Source: Kribbella solani (GTDB lineage: Bacteria > Actinomycetota > Actinomycetes > Propionibacteriales > Kribbellaceae). From it: a DNA stretch of 64,000 nt. Position numbers and translations under genes: made by a program. Location: contig NZ_JACHNF010000001.1 of NCBI RefSeq assembly GCF_014205295.1, positions 4,402,001 to 4,466,000 of the forward strand. Direction: 5' to 3'. This document shows, piece after piece, positions 23,948-32,072 of this stretch. Position 1 is the first letter of the stretch; each line of letters opens with the position of its first letter. A model generated the notes under the pieces. It was given only the letters and a program-made list of their open reading frames with translations, did not search any database and was not told the origin of the DNA.

Positions 23948-24988
23948 ATGTCGGTAGAACGCCCTCTGCCGGACCCTGCCGACACCGCCGCCGGCCAAGT
24001 GGTCCAGGCGCCGGCCGGTCCGCTGGTCCTCGGCGGGGACCTCGGTGGCACCTCCACCCGAATCGTGATCGCGGACTCCGAGGGCAACGTAGTCGGTCGC
24101 GGTGCCGCCGCGGGCGGAAATCCGACCAGTCATCCGGCAAGCGCGGCGGCCAACTTCGGTCAGGCGCTTCACATCGCCGTCACCGGGCTGGACCCCACGA
24201 CCGTCCGCGCGGCGGTGGTCGGCATGGCCGGCGGCGTGGCGCTCGCGCGGCCGGACGTGGCGGCCCAGTTCGAGGCGGCGTGGACGGGCGCCGGGCTGAC
24301 GGTTCCGCCGCGGTACATCGGTGATCTGGAGGTCGCGTTCGCCTCCGGCACGCCGGAACCGGACGGCACCGTGCTGATCGCGGGCACCGGCAGCAACGCC
24401 GGCCTGATGCGCAACCACGAGCTGGTACGGATGGCGGGCGGGCACGGCTGGTTGCTCGGCGACGACGGTTCCGGCTTCTGGCTCGGGCGCGAGGCGGTAC
24501 GCAGTGCCTTGAAAACGCTGGATCTCCGGGAGCCGCTCGGGCCGCTCGGGCAGTCCGTCGTGCTGGCGATCCTGCCGGAGCGGACCGCAGAATCGATTGC
24601 ACAGGGTGAAGGATACGATACTCTGCGTGACGATTTGGTGCGTACGGTGAACGGGCGGCCGCCGGTCATGCTGGCCGAACTGGCGCCGGCGGTGATCGCG
24701 GCGTACGCGGCGGGTGATGAGACCGCTCAGGCGCTGGTGAAACGCGCAGCCGAGTTGCTCACGGAAACCGCCGCGCGGCTGCAGACAACGTCGGACACCG
24801 GCCCGATGGTGCTGGCCGGCAGCGTCGCGGGCGAGTCCTCGCCGGTCGGGCAGCTGATCCGGAAGTTCTTCGACGGCGACGTCCGGACCGCCCGGGACGG
24901 GGTGAGCGGCGCGACCTGGCTGGCCCTCGACCGCCTCGACCCCGCCCTCGCGACGGAACAAACCCACTCCCGCCTGGTCCTGTCCTAG
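23948..24988 (+). CDS. BadF/BadG-type N-acetylglucosamine kinase-like ATPase
   Basis: This 346-residue protein has the actin/hsp70 ATPase fold of the BadF/BadG/BcrA family. Phosphate-binding motifs are GGDLGGTSTRIVIAD (about residues 31-45) and VLIAGTGSNAG, followed by GHGWLLGDDGSGFWLGR, a strong signature of N-acetylglucosamine kinases. It would phosphorylate GlcNAc or a similar amino sugar taken up by the adjacent binding protein. I chose ATG 23948 (GGAG about 8 nt upstream); the frame is open for 48 codons before it but lies in the AT-rich control region. The last codons form the first unit of a tandem repeat. Confidence 0.88.
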   Translation: MSVERPLPDPADTAAGQVVQAPAGPLVLGGDLGGTSTRIVIADSEGNVVGRGAAAGGNPTSHPASAAANFGQALHIAVTGLDPTTVRAAVVGMAGGVALARPDVAAQFEAAWTGAGLTVPPRYIGDLEVAFASGTPEPDGTVLIAGTGSNAGLMRNHELVRMAGGHGWLLGDDGSGFWLGREAVRSALKTLDLREPLGPLGQSVVLAILPERTAESIAQGEGYDTLRDDLVRTVNGRPPVMLAELAPAVIAAYAAGDETAQALVKRAAELLTETAARLQTTSDTGPMVLAGSVAGESSPVGQLIRKFFDGDVRTARDGVSGATWLALDRLDPALATEQTHSRLVLS

Positions 24989-25098
24989 AACCCGGTCCTG
25001 TCCTAGAACCCGGCCCTGTCCTAGAACCCGGCCCTGTCCTAGCACCGGTCCGATCCTGGAACCGGCCTTGTCCCCAGGACCGGACCTGGCCTGGAACC
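24976..25098 (+). repeat. Seven-unit 17-18 bp degenerate tandem repeat between convergent genes
   Basis: Units start at 24976, 24994, 25012, 25030, 25047, 25064 and 25082. The first three are GGTCCTGTCCTAGAACCC with one change; later units drift (GGTCCGATCCTGGAACC, GGACCTGGCCTGGAACC). The first contains the kinase stop TAG, which is repeated in frame at 18-bp steps. The array fills the whole gap to the YCII stop. CCGGTCC (25045-25051) and GGACCGG (25077-25083) can pair. Confidence 0.9.
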
Positions 25099-25101
25099 GG
25101 C

Positions 25102-25485
25102 TCAGTCGAAGACCGACACCGGCCGGACCTCGACCGCGCAGAACTCGGCCTCCGGAATGGTGGCCGCGATGTCTTCGGCGCGGCCGGGTCCGGCCACGTC
25201 GATCAGGAAGACGCCGGCCAGTTGCTCCTTCGTCTCCGAGTACGGGCCGTCGGTAGTGGCCCGGACGCCTTCGCGGACCCGGACCACCCGGGTCTTCGCC
25301 GGCGGGTCGAGCGGGACCGCGCTGATCAGCTCACCGGACTCCTGGAGCTCGCCGAGCAACTTCTCGAGCTGCGCCGACAACGCGGCCCGGGCCTGCTTCG
25401 GCAGCGCCTTTCCCCGCTCGGTGTTGAGGAACGACGGGTGCCCCCAGGTGACCGGGTTGCTGTGAATGAGCAGCAGGTACTTCAT
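25102..25485 (-). CDS. YCII-related (YciI/DGPF domain) protein
   Basis: This 127-residue soluble protein has the ferredoxin-like YCII fold. MKYLLLIHSNP at the N-terminus, the central DGPYSETKEQLAGVFLID, and the C-terminal EVRPVSVFD are diagnostic of the DGPF/YciI group often encoded near ECF sigma factors. No sigma factor is adjacent here. Function is unknown; some relatives are dehalogenase- or lyase-like. ATG 25485 has AAAGGAAG upstream. It is divergent from an alpha/beta hydrolase, with a 24-bp palindrome between them. Confidence 0.88.
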   Translation of the reverse strand: MKYLLLIHSNPVTWGHPSFLNTERGKALPKQARAALSAQLEKLLGELQESGELISAVPLDPPAKTRVVRVREGVRATTDGPYSETKEQLAGVFLIDVAGPGRAEDIAATIPEAEFCAVEVRPVSVFD

Positions 25486-25564
25486 GGTCGAACTTCCTTT
25501 CGGACAGCGAATCTTTCGCAGCAGAGGTCGGAAGCGATCCGGGCCACTCGACATTTCGGCACTT

Positions 25565-25588
25565 AGAGGGTGTCTGAGGACACCCTCT
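25565..25588. promoter_or_regulatory. 24-bp perfect palindrome between divergent genes
   Basis: AGAGGGTGTC-TGAG-GACACCCTCT has 10-bp perfect arms and a 4-bp centre, ending 13 bp before the hydrolase ATG and 80 bp from the YCII start. In a divergent region this is more likely an operator than a terminator, since no gene ends here. The regulator is unknown; the AraC and ArsR genes of this window are not adjacent. Confidence 0.6.
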
Positions 25589-25601
25589 TAGGCTGGCCGG
25601 C

Positions 25602-26453
25602 ATGGATGAGATCGATTTCCGCCTGGCGGATGGACGGATTCTGCACGGGTACGACAGCGCGCCGGGTGACGACAGCCGGCTGGTCGTGGTCTGGCATCAC
25701 GGCACGCCCAATCTGGGTACGCCGCCCGCGCCGCTGGCCGACGCGAGTGAGCAGCTCGAGATTCGGTGGATCGGCTTCGACCGGCCCGGGTACGGCGGAT
25801 CGACGTCCGCGCCGGGCCGCACGATTGCCTCGACGGCAGCCGATCTGACCACCGTCCTGGACACCCTGGGGATCGCGACCTGCGCCTTGATGGGGTACTC
25901 CGGCGGCGGCTCGTTCGCGCTCGGCGCCGCCGCGGTACTCGGTCCGCGCGTCACCGCGGTCGCCACTCTCGCCGCGGTCGCGCCGTACGACGTACCCGGC
26001 CTCGACTGGTATGCCGGGATGATCCCGTCCGGCGTCGCATCACTCGAAGCGGCGGTCGCCGGGCGGGACGAGAAGCTGCGGTACGAGACCTCGGGCGTCG
26101 AGTACGACCCGGAGTTCACCGAGTCGGACGTGGCGATGTTCGGCGGACCGTGGGGCTGGCTCGGCTCGGTCGCCGGAGAGCCGGCGATGCCGAACGGCCC
26201 GGACGGCCTGGTCGACGACGACTGCGACTACGTCCTGCCGTGGGGCTGCGACCCGGCAACGATCACCGCCCCCGTACACCTGATCCACGGCACCGCCGAC
26301 CGAATCATCCCCAGCACCCACTCCGAGTGGCTGGCCGCCAACCTCCCGAACGCCACCCTCGACCTACACCCCGGCCTAAGCCATGTCTCGATCCTCACCC
26401 ACGCTACCCCCGCCCTGACCTGGCTCCGCCAAGCAGTACCGAAGAACAGGTAG
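25602..26453 (+). CDS. Alpha/beta hydrolase
   Basis: This 283-residue protein has a standard alpha/beta hydrolase fold: oxyanion motif HHGTPN, strand-loop FDRPGYGGS, nucleophile elbow GYSGGGS (serine near residue 97), acid in HLIHGTADRIIP and catalytic histidine in PGLSHVSIL. An insertion between the elbow and the acid (about 130-210) would form the cap that sets specificity. The substrate cannot be told from sequence. It is preceded by the 24-bp palindrome and followed by the ArsR-MFS pair. Confidence 0.88.
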   Translation: MDEIDFRLADGRILHGYDSAPGDDSRLVVVWHHGTPNLGTPPAPLADASEQLEIRWIGFDRPGYGGSTSAPGRTIASTAADLTTVLDTLGIATCALMGYSGGGSFALGAAAVLGPRVTAVATLAAVAPYDVPGLDWYAGMIPSGVASLEAAVAGRDEKLRYETSGVEYDPEFTESDVAMFGGPWGWLGSVAGEPAMPNGPDGLVDDDCDYVLPWGCDPATITAPVHLIHGTADRIIPSTHSEWLAANLPNATLDLHPGLSHVSILTHATPALTWLRQAVPKNR

Positions 26454-26558
26454 TCCTTCCCCAGTCCCGGCGTGCCGCCGCCCATCCGCGGCGTGTCGGG
26501 CGACTTGGGCCTACCACTACCTGTCGTTCGGTGCGCGGCTCCGATTCCAAGCAACAGC

Positions 26559-26588
26559 TTGACATCTGACTGAGGCATGCCGCATATT
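26559..26588 (+). promoter_or_regulatory. Consensus -35/-10 promoter giving a leaderless ArsR-type mRNA
   Basis: A perfect TTGACA (26559-26564), an 18-bp spacer and CATATT (26583-26588) are followed 7 nt later by the ATG at 26595. ATTCCAAGCA occurs at 26544-26553 and again at 26586-26595, flanking the promoter, and could be an operator for the encoded regulator. Confidence 0.65.
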
Positions 26589-26594
26589 CCAAGC

Positions 26595-27188
26595 ATGTCT
26601 TTGGAGAATGACCCGCGGCGTACCCGGTTGCTGAACGATCCGCTGGCGATTCGTGCGATGGCGCACCCGGTCCGGCTGGACCTGCAGGCGTTGCTGGGCC
26701 GGGAGGGGCCGATGACGGCGGCGGACGCGGCCCGGCGGCTGGGGATCAGCCAGGCGCTGGCGTCGCATCACCTGCGGCAGCTGGCGAAGTACGACTTCGT
26801 CGAGCCGGCGCCCGGGAAGGACAACCGCGAGCGCCCGTGGCGACTGGTCTCGACCTCGCAGTCCTGGCGTGACGCCGGCGCCACTCCCGAGGGCGCCGCG
26901 GCCGCCGAGGTACTGGAGCAGTTGCTGGCCGAACGCGCCCTCGACTCACTCAGCCAGTGGCAGCAGCAACGCCCGACCGAGGACGCGGTCTGGCGGGACA
27001 ACTCGGGTATCGGCCAGAGCGGCTTCTACCTGACCCGCGACGAGCTGGCCGAGCTGGTCACGCAGATCGACGCGCTGCTGCAGCGCTGGGTCGACGAGCG
27101 CCCGATCGACGACAAGTCCACCCGCCCGCCGGGCAGCCGGCACGTCCAGTTCACCCAGATCGTCACCATCTCCCCCGAAGAGGAGTAG
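26595..27188 (+). CDS. ArsR-type winged-helix transcriptional regulator
   Basis: This 197-residue regulator has an N-terminal winged helix: NDPLAIRAMAHPVRLDLQALL, then MTAADAARRLGISQALASHHLRQLAKYDFVEPA, a helix-turn-helix typical of the ArsR/HTH_20 group. No metal-binding CxC is present, so a metal sensor is unlikely; the C-terminal half is a helical effector or dimer domain. It overlaps the ribosome site of the MFS gene (stop at 27188, ATG at 27191), so the pair is co-expressed and the regulator probably represses its own efflux gene. ATG 26577 would add six residues but does not fit the promoter. Confidence 0.87.
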   Translation: MSLENDPRRTRLLNDPLAIRAMAHPVRLDLQALLGREGPMTAADAARRLGISQALASHHLRQLAKYDFVEPAPGKDNRERPWRLVSTSQSWRDAGATPEGAAAAEVLEQLLAERALDSLSQWQQQRPTEDAVWRDNSGIGQSGFYLTRDELAELVTQIDALLQRWVDERPIDDKSTRPPGSRHVQFTQIVTISPEEE

Positions 27189-27190
27189 CC

Positions 27191-28468
27191 ATGAAGGACT
27201 TGTGGGGCGTCCTGGTTCGGCAGCGTGACTACCGGCTGATGCTGAGCGCCGGCCTGATCTCGCTGACCGGCGATTGGCTGCTGCGTACGGGCCTCGCCTT
27301 CCAGGTGTACGTACTGACCGGGTCGACGCTCGCCTCGGGCGGACTGCTGCTCGCATCGTTCCTGCCCGCGGTCGTACTCGGTTCGCTGGCCGGTGTCTTC
27401 GTGGATCGCTGGGACCAGCGCACCACGATGCTCGTCACGAACGTACTCAACGTGGTCGTCCTACTGCCGCTACTGGCGGTCCACGGCGCCAGCACGATCT
27501 GGATCGTGTACGCGGTCGTGCTGGCGCAGAGTTGTCTGCAGCAGTTCTTCACGCCGGCCGAGCAGTCACTCGTACCCGTGCTGGTCAGCTCCGAGCAACT
27601 GGTCACCGCGAACGCGTTGAACAGCCAGATCCGCGATCTCGCCCGATTGATCGGCGCGGCGCTCGGCGGACTGTTCGCGGCCATCGGCGGCCTCACGATG
27701 CTGGCGATCGGCGATGCGGTGACGTTCCTGATCGCGGTCGCGCTGGTCGCGGCGATGCGGTACCGGCGTACCCACCCGAACCAGGCCGAAGAGACAACCT
27801 CGGAAGAGACTGCAGGCGGCGCGATCCGGCGGCTGAAGACCGAGTGGACCGAAGGTTTGCGGCTCTGCGTGGCCGGGCCGGCGATCCGGTTGCTGTTCGT
27901 CTTCTCCCTGGTCACCGGGGTTGGCGAGGGCATCATGAGCACGCTGTTCGCGCCGTTCGTCAGCGCCGAGATCGGCGGCGACGGCAAGGTGTACGGCCTG
28001 ATCGTGTCGTCGCAGGCGATCGGTGGCATCGTCGGCGGCCTGATCGCGGCCGCGATCGGCTCCCGCTGGCCGGCCGCGACGCTGTGGGGACTCGGCGCGT
28101 TCGCCTTCGGCGTGATCGACGTCGCGCTGTTCCTCTACCCGTTGGTCTCGGACAGTACGTTGCCGGCGTTCGTCTTCATGATCGTCGTCGGCCTGCCCGG
28201 CGCGCTCAGCCTGGCCGGGATGATGACGGTCTTCCAGCACCTGACCGCCGACGGCACCCGGGGCCGGATCTTCGGTGCGATCGGCGCCGCCGAGAGTGTC
28301 GCCGTCCTGGTGGGGATCACCTCGGCCGGTTTCCTCGGCGACGCCGTCGGCATCATCCCGGTCCTGGTCGTCCAGGGTCTCGGGTACGTGGTCGGCGGGC
28401 TGGTCGTGTTCAGCCGCCGGCGGGGGCTGCTGCCTCAGAGGGCGGTTGCTCCTCCGCTGCCGGCGTGA
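27191..28468 (+). CDS. MFS transporter (EntS/MFS_3-like)
   Basis: This 425-residue protein has 12 predicted transmembrane helices of the major facilitator superfamily. LVRQRDYRLMLSAGLISLTGDWLL at the start, GSLAGVFVDRWDQRTTMLV (loop 2-3 motif A) and SEQLVTANALNSQIRDLARLIGAALGG match the MFS_3 branch that includes the enterobactin exporter. It is probably an exporter controlled by the upstream ArsR-type repressor. ATG 27191 has AGGAG embedded in the preceding stop region. Its last 59 bp overlap the convergent CorC/HlyC gene. Confidence 0.88.
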   Translation: MKDLWGVLVRQRDYRLMLSAGLISLTGDWLLRTGLAFQVYVLTGSTLASGGLLLASFLPAVVLGSLAGVFVDRWDQRTTMLVTNVLNVVVLLPLLAVHGASTIWIVYAVVLAQSCLQQFFTPAEQSLVPVLVSSEQLVTANALNSQIRDLARLIGAALGGLFAAIGGLTMLAIGDAVTFLIAVALVAAMRYRRTHPNQAEETTSEETAGGAIRRLKTEWTEGLRLCVAGPAIRLLFVFSLVTGVGEGIMSTLFAPFVSAEIGGDGKVYGLIVSSQAIGGIVGGLIAAAIGSRWPAATLWGLGAFAFGVIDVALFLYPLVSDSTLPAFVFMIVVGLPGALSLAGMMTVFQHLTADGTRGRIFGAIGAAESVAVLVGITSAGFLGDAVGIIPVLVVQGLGYVVGGLVVFSRRRGLLPQRAVAPPLPA

Positions 28469-29738
28469 CCCGGTGCAGCCGGACCCGCGCGACCCGGCGG
28501 CCGTCCATCTCGGTGACGGTCAGGGTGTGGGTACCGAGCGGGACCTCGTCGCCGGTGGCCGGGACCTTCCCGAGCGCGGCGGCGAGGAACCCGCCGACGG
28601 TCTCGTACGGACCGTCGGGCAGCTCGATCGTGGTCGCGTCGGCGAAGTCGTCCAGGTTGAGCAGGCCGTCCACGACCAGGTCGCCGCTGCCCAGCCGGGT
28701 GGTCTCGGCCGCTTCCTCGTCGTACTCGTCCTTGATGTCGCCGATCAGTTCCTCGACCAGATCCTCCAGCGTGACGATGCCGGCGGTGCCGCCGTACTCG
28801 TCCAGGACGATCGCGAGGTGGGTACTGCGGCGGCGCATCTCGGTCAGCGTCGGCAGCAGCTTCGCGGTGTCGGGCAGCATCAGCACTTCGCGGGCCAGGT
28901 CGCCGACCCGGACCGAGCGGGTCGCGACCGCCGGGTCGAACAGGTCCCGGACGTGGACGAAACCGGCGATGTCGTCCGCCGAGCCGTGCATCACCGGGTA
29001 CCGCGAGTGTGGCCGCTCGGCGGCGAACTTGACCGCCTTGTAGGCCGGCATCTCGGCGTCGACGAAGTCCACCTCGGTCCGCGGCAGCATCACCTCGCGG
29101 AGCTGCCGGCTGCCGGCCTCGAAGACGTCGTCGACGATCTTCCGCTCCTCCTCGCCGAGTGACTCGTGCCCGGAGACCAGGTCGCGGAGCTCCTCGTCGG
29201 ACATCACCTCGCGGTTCGCGTTCGGGTCACCGCCGAGCGCGCGGACGACCAGGTCGGTCGACTTCGACAGCAGCCAGATCACCGGCCGGGCGCCGGAGGC
29301 GATCCGGTCGACCATCGGGCCGAGTACCAGCGCGAACCCTTCGGCCCGCTGCAGCGCCAGCCGCTTGGCCGCCAGCTCGCCGACCACGATCGAGACGTAG
29401 GAGATGCAGATGGTGATCAGTACCAGCGCGACCGTGTTCGCCACCGAGGCCGGCAGGCCCAGGGCGCGCAGGTGCGGCGCGAGCGCGTCGGCCAGGGTCG
29501 CGCCACCGAAGGCCGCGGACAGGAACCCCATCAGCGTCACGCCGATCTGCACGGCGGAGAGGAACCGGTTCGGGTTGGCGGCCACCTTGGCGACGATCTC
29601 GCCGCGCCGGCCGCGGTGCGACAGGGACTTGAGCTGGCTCTCCCGGAGTGAAACCAGGGCCATCTCGGCGGCGGCGAAAACGCCGCCGATCAGTACGAAG
29701 ACCAGAATCAGAACGATGTTGAACAGGGTTTCGTTCAT
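28410..29738 (-). CDS. CNNM/CorC/HlyC family membrane protein with CBS pair
   Basis: This 442-residue protein has an N-terminal DUF21/CNNM membrane domain (about 1-185, FAAAEMALVSLRES, ICISYVSIVVGELAAKRLALQ), a CBS pair (about 200-320, LPRTEVDFVD to LAIVLDEYGGTAGIVTLEDL) and a C-terminal CorC_HlyC domain (about 340-425). Relatives export magnesium or cobalt ions, and CBS pairs sense ATP-Mg. Its 3' end overlaps the MFS gene on the other strand. The message leader carries a strong 11-bp hairpin 16 nt before the start. Confidence 0.92.
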   Translation of the reverse strand: MNETLFNIVLILVFVLIGGVFAAAEMALVSLRESQLKSLSHRGRRGEIVAKVAANPNRFLSAVQIGVTLMGFLSAAFGGATLADALAPHLRALGLPASVANTVALVLITICISYVSIVVGELAAKRLALQRAEGFALVLGPMVDRIASGARPVIWLLSKSTDLVVRALGGDPNANREVMSDEELRDLVSGHESLGEEERKIVDDVFEAGSRQLREVMLPRTEVDFVDAEMPAYKAVKFAAERPHSRYPVMHGSADDIAGFVHVRDLFDPAVATRSVRVGDLAREVLMLPDTAKLLPTLTEMRRRSTHLAIVLDEYGGTAGIVTLEDLVEELIGDIKDEYDEEAAETTRLGSGDLVVDGLLNLDDFADATTIELPDGPYETVGGFLAAALGKVPATGDEVPLGTHTLTVTEMDGRRVARVRLHRVTPAAEEQPPSEAAAPAGG

Positions 29739-29754
29739 GGGTGGGATGTCCTAG

Positions 29755-29782
29755 CGCCCTCTCGTCAGACCACGAGAGGGCG
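29755..29782 (-). promoter_or_regulatory. 11-bp hairpin in the CorC/HlyC 5' leader
   Basis: CGCCCTCTCGT (29755-29765) and ACGAGAGGGCG (29772-29782) form a perfect 11-bp stem with a 6-nt loop, 16 nt upstream of the CorC/HlyC start. No gene ends here, so it is a leader structure or DNA operator. It has no U-tract. A recognised magnesium riboswitch was not seen. Confidence 0.55.
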
Positions 29783-29833
29783 GGCGTTGGGCGTAATCGT
29801 CGTCCATTTCCCAATCGTACCGGCAGCGCGACT

Positions 29834-29850
29834 GTTCGACTTTGTTGGTT
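29834..29850 (+). promoter_or_regulatory. Candidate DeoR-type operator upstream of galT
   Basis: GTTCGACTTTGTTGGTT matches the 17-mer GTTCAAATATGTTGCTT at 34182-34198, upstream of the DeoR regulator gene, at 13 of 17 positions. It lies 49 bp before the galT start. This is inference from similarity alone. Confidence 0.4.
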
Positions 29851-29898
29851 TATGCTGATTCCTGGCCGGACACGTCGAACGGCCGGGAGGGCCACACG

Positions 29899-30945
29899 AT
29901 GAACACACCCCGCGGAGTACGCCGGACCGGTACCACCCTGTCCGACGGACGCGAGCTGATCTACTACGACCCGGCCGACGCGCCGGTACGAGTACCGCTC
30001 GAGGACAGCCGTGGCCTGCCCGCGCCCCAACCGCAGGTGGAGCTGCGTACGGACCCGCTGACCGGCGACGTGATCACGTACGCGACCCACCGCAACACCC
30101 GGACCTACCTGCCGCCGGCCGATCAGTGCCCGCTGTGCGCGAGCAAACCCGGCAACCCGACCGAGATCCCGGACCACGACTACAACGTGGCCGTGTTCGA
30201 GAACCGGTTCCCGTCCTTCGCCGGCCCCGGCCGGACCGAGGTGGTCTGCTTCACCAGCGACCACAACCGGTCCTTCACCGACCTGTCCCAGGGCCAGGCC
30301 CGGCTGGTCGTCGACACCTGGGCCGACCGGACCGCCGAGCTCGGCGCCCGCGACGACGTCGAGCTGGTCTTCCCGTTCGAGAACCGCGGCCGCGAGATCG
30401 GCGTCACGCTCAGCCACCCGCACGGCCAGATCTACGCGTACCCCTTCGTCCCGCCGCGGATGCGGAACCTGCTGACCCAGGCGCGCAAACACCAGGAAGT
30501 TGCCGGTAGCAACCTGTTCGCCGATGTCCTGGCCGCGGAGCGCAAGGAGGGTACGCGCGTCGTCGCCGAGAACGGGAACTGGACCGCGTTCGTGCCGGAA
30601 GCCGCCCGCTGGCCGGTCGAGGTGCACCTGTACCCGCACCGGCAGCTGGCCGGGATCGACGAGCTGTCGGTCGGCGAACGCGACGACTTCGCCGAGCTGT
30701 ACCTGGACGTCCTGCACCGGCTCGACGGGCTGTACGGCGAGCCGCTGCCGTACATCGCCGCCTGGCACCAGGCGCCGGTACGCGTCGACCGTGAACTCGG
30801 ATACCTGCACCTGGAGGTGTTGTCGATCCGGCGGGCCGCGGACAAGATCAAGTACCTGGCCGGTTCCGAGTCCGGGATGGGCGCGTTCATCAGTGACACC
30901 CGGCCCGAGGACGTGGCCGAAACCCTGCGGAAGGCCGGTTCGTGA
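29899..30945 (+). CDS. galT: Galactose-1-phosphate uridylyltransferase
   Basis: This 348-residue Leloir-pathway enzyme swaps UMP between UDP-glucose and galactose-1-phosphate. The active-site histidines are in SHPHGQIYAYPF, and a zinc-binding CPLC pair is present in DQCPLCASKPG. TDPLTGDVITYATHR and VFENRFPSF are typical. ATG 29899 has GGGAGG 8 nt upstream; earlier in-frame ATG codons lie in the promoter region. It overlaps galK by 4 bp. No galE is present in the window. Confidence 0.96.
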   Translation: MNTPRGVRRTGTTLSDGRELIYYDPADAPVRVPLEDSRGLPAPQPQVELRTDPLTGDVITYATHRNTRTYLPPADQCPLCASKPGNPTEIPDHDYNVAVFENRFPSFAGPGRTEVVCFTSDHNRSFTDLSQGQARLVVDTWADRTAELGARDDVELVFPFENRGREIGVTLSHPHGQIYAYPFVPPRMRNLLTQARKHQEVAGSNLFADVLAAERKEGTRVVAENGNWTAFVPEAARWPVEVHLYPHRQLAGIDELSVGERDDFAELYLDVLHRLDGLYGEPLPYIAAWHQAPVRVDRELGYLHLEVLSIRRAADKIKYLAGSESGMGAFISDTRPEDVAETLRKAGS

Positions 30946-32072
30946 GCTCCTTCGAAGATCTTTTCGGCAAGCCGGCGGACGGCAGCTGGCGGGCACCCGG
31001 CCGGGTCAACCTGATCGGCGAACACACCGACTACAACGACGGCCTGGTCCTCCCGATCGCGTTGCCGAACCGGATTCTGGTCACCGCCGCCAAGCGCGAC
31101 GACGGCCGGATCGCGGTCTCGTCCGCCGGGCGGCCCGGGGTGATCGAGTTCGGGATCGACGAGCTGGCGCCTGGTTCGGTCGGCGACTGGGCCGCGTACC
31201 CGGCCGGGGCCGCGTGGGTGCTGCGCGAAGCCGGCTACCCGATCGGCGGCGCGAACCTGCTGTTCGACTCGGACCTCCCGTCCGGCGCCGGACTGTCCTC
31301 GTCCGCCGCGTTGCTGTGCGCCACGTTGTCCGCGTTACTCGGCCTGGCTGAGGCCGAAGTCGATCCGGCCGAGGTCGCGCGGCTGGCGCAGCGGGCCGAG
31401 AACCAATATGTCGGGGCGCCGGTCGGGCTGATGGATCAGATGGCCTCGATGTGCTGCACCGCGGGGCATGCGCTGTTCTTCGACATTCGCGCGATGGCCA
31501 CCGATCAGATCCCGTTCGATCCGCCGGCCGATGGTCTCGCGCTGCTTGTGGTCGACGTGAAGGCGCCGCATCGGCATGTCGACGGCGAGTACGCCGCCCG
31601 CCGGAAGAGCTGCGAGCAGGCGGCGGCCGAGCTCGGCGTACCGGCGCTGCGGTCGATCGCGTACGCGGACCTGGACGATGCGCTTGCCCGGCTGAAGGAC
31701 GAGGTCGTACGAAAGCGCGTACGCCATGTGGTCACCGAGATCCGGCGGGTCGAGGACGCGGTCGCGTTGATGCGGGCCGGCAAACTGCGCGAGGTCGGGC
31801 CGCTGTTCACCGCGTCGCACGCTTCGTTGCGGGACGACTTCGAGATCACCGTGCCGGAGCTGGATGTCGCGGTCGACACCGCGCTCGCGGCCGGTGCGCT
31901 CGGCGCGCGGATGACCGGCGGTGGTTTCGGCGGCTGCATCATCGCGCTGACCGAGGCGGACGCGGCCGAATCCGTCCTGGCCGCGATTGAGAAGGCCTTT
32001 GCCGAGCACGGTTTCAGCGCCCCGAGTTCGCTCGCCGCGACACCGTCAGCCGGCGCTTCCCGCCTCAGCTGA
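30942..32072 (+). CDS. galK: Galactokinase
   Basis: This 376-residue GHMP kinase phosphorylates galactose at C1, feeding GalT. Motifs are RAPGRVNLIGEHTDYNDG (about 17-34), the ATP loop LPSGAGLSSSAAL, and GARMTGGGFGGCIIAL near the C-terminus. The GTG start overlaps the galT stop (GTGA), giving translational coupling. The 3' end reads into a four-unit 20-bp repeat that also forms the end of the convergent MFS gene. Confidence 0.96.
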   Translation: MSSFEDLFGKPADGSWRAPGRVNLIGEHTDYNDGLVLPIALPNRILVTAAKRDDGRIAVSSAGRPGVIEFGIDELAPGSVGDWAAYPAGAAWVLREAGYPIGGANLLFDSDLPSGAGLSSSAALLCATLSALLGLAEAEVDPAEVARLAQRAENQYVGAPVGLMDQMASMCCTAGHALFFDIRAMATDQIPFDPPADGLALLVVDVKAPHRHVDGEYAARRKSCEQAAAELGVPALRSIAYADLDDALARLKDEVVRKRVRHVVTEIRRVEDAVALMRAGKLREVGPLFTASHASLRDDFEITVPELDVAVDTALAAGALGARMTGGGFGGCIIALTEADAAESVLAAIEKAFAEHGFSAPSSLAATPSAGASRLS

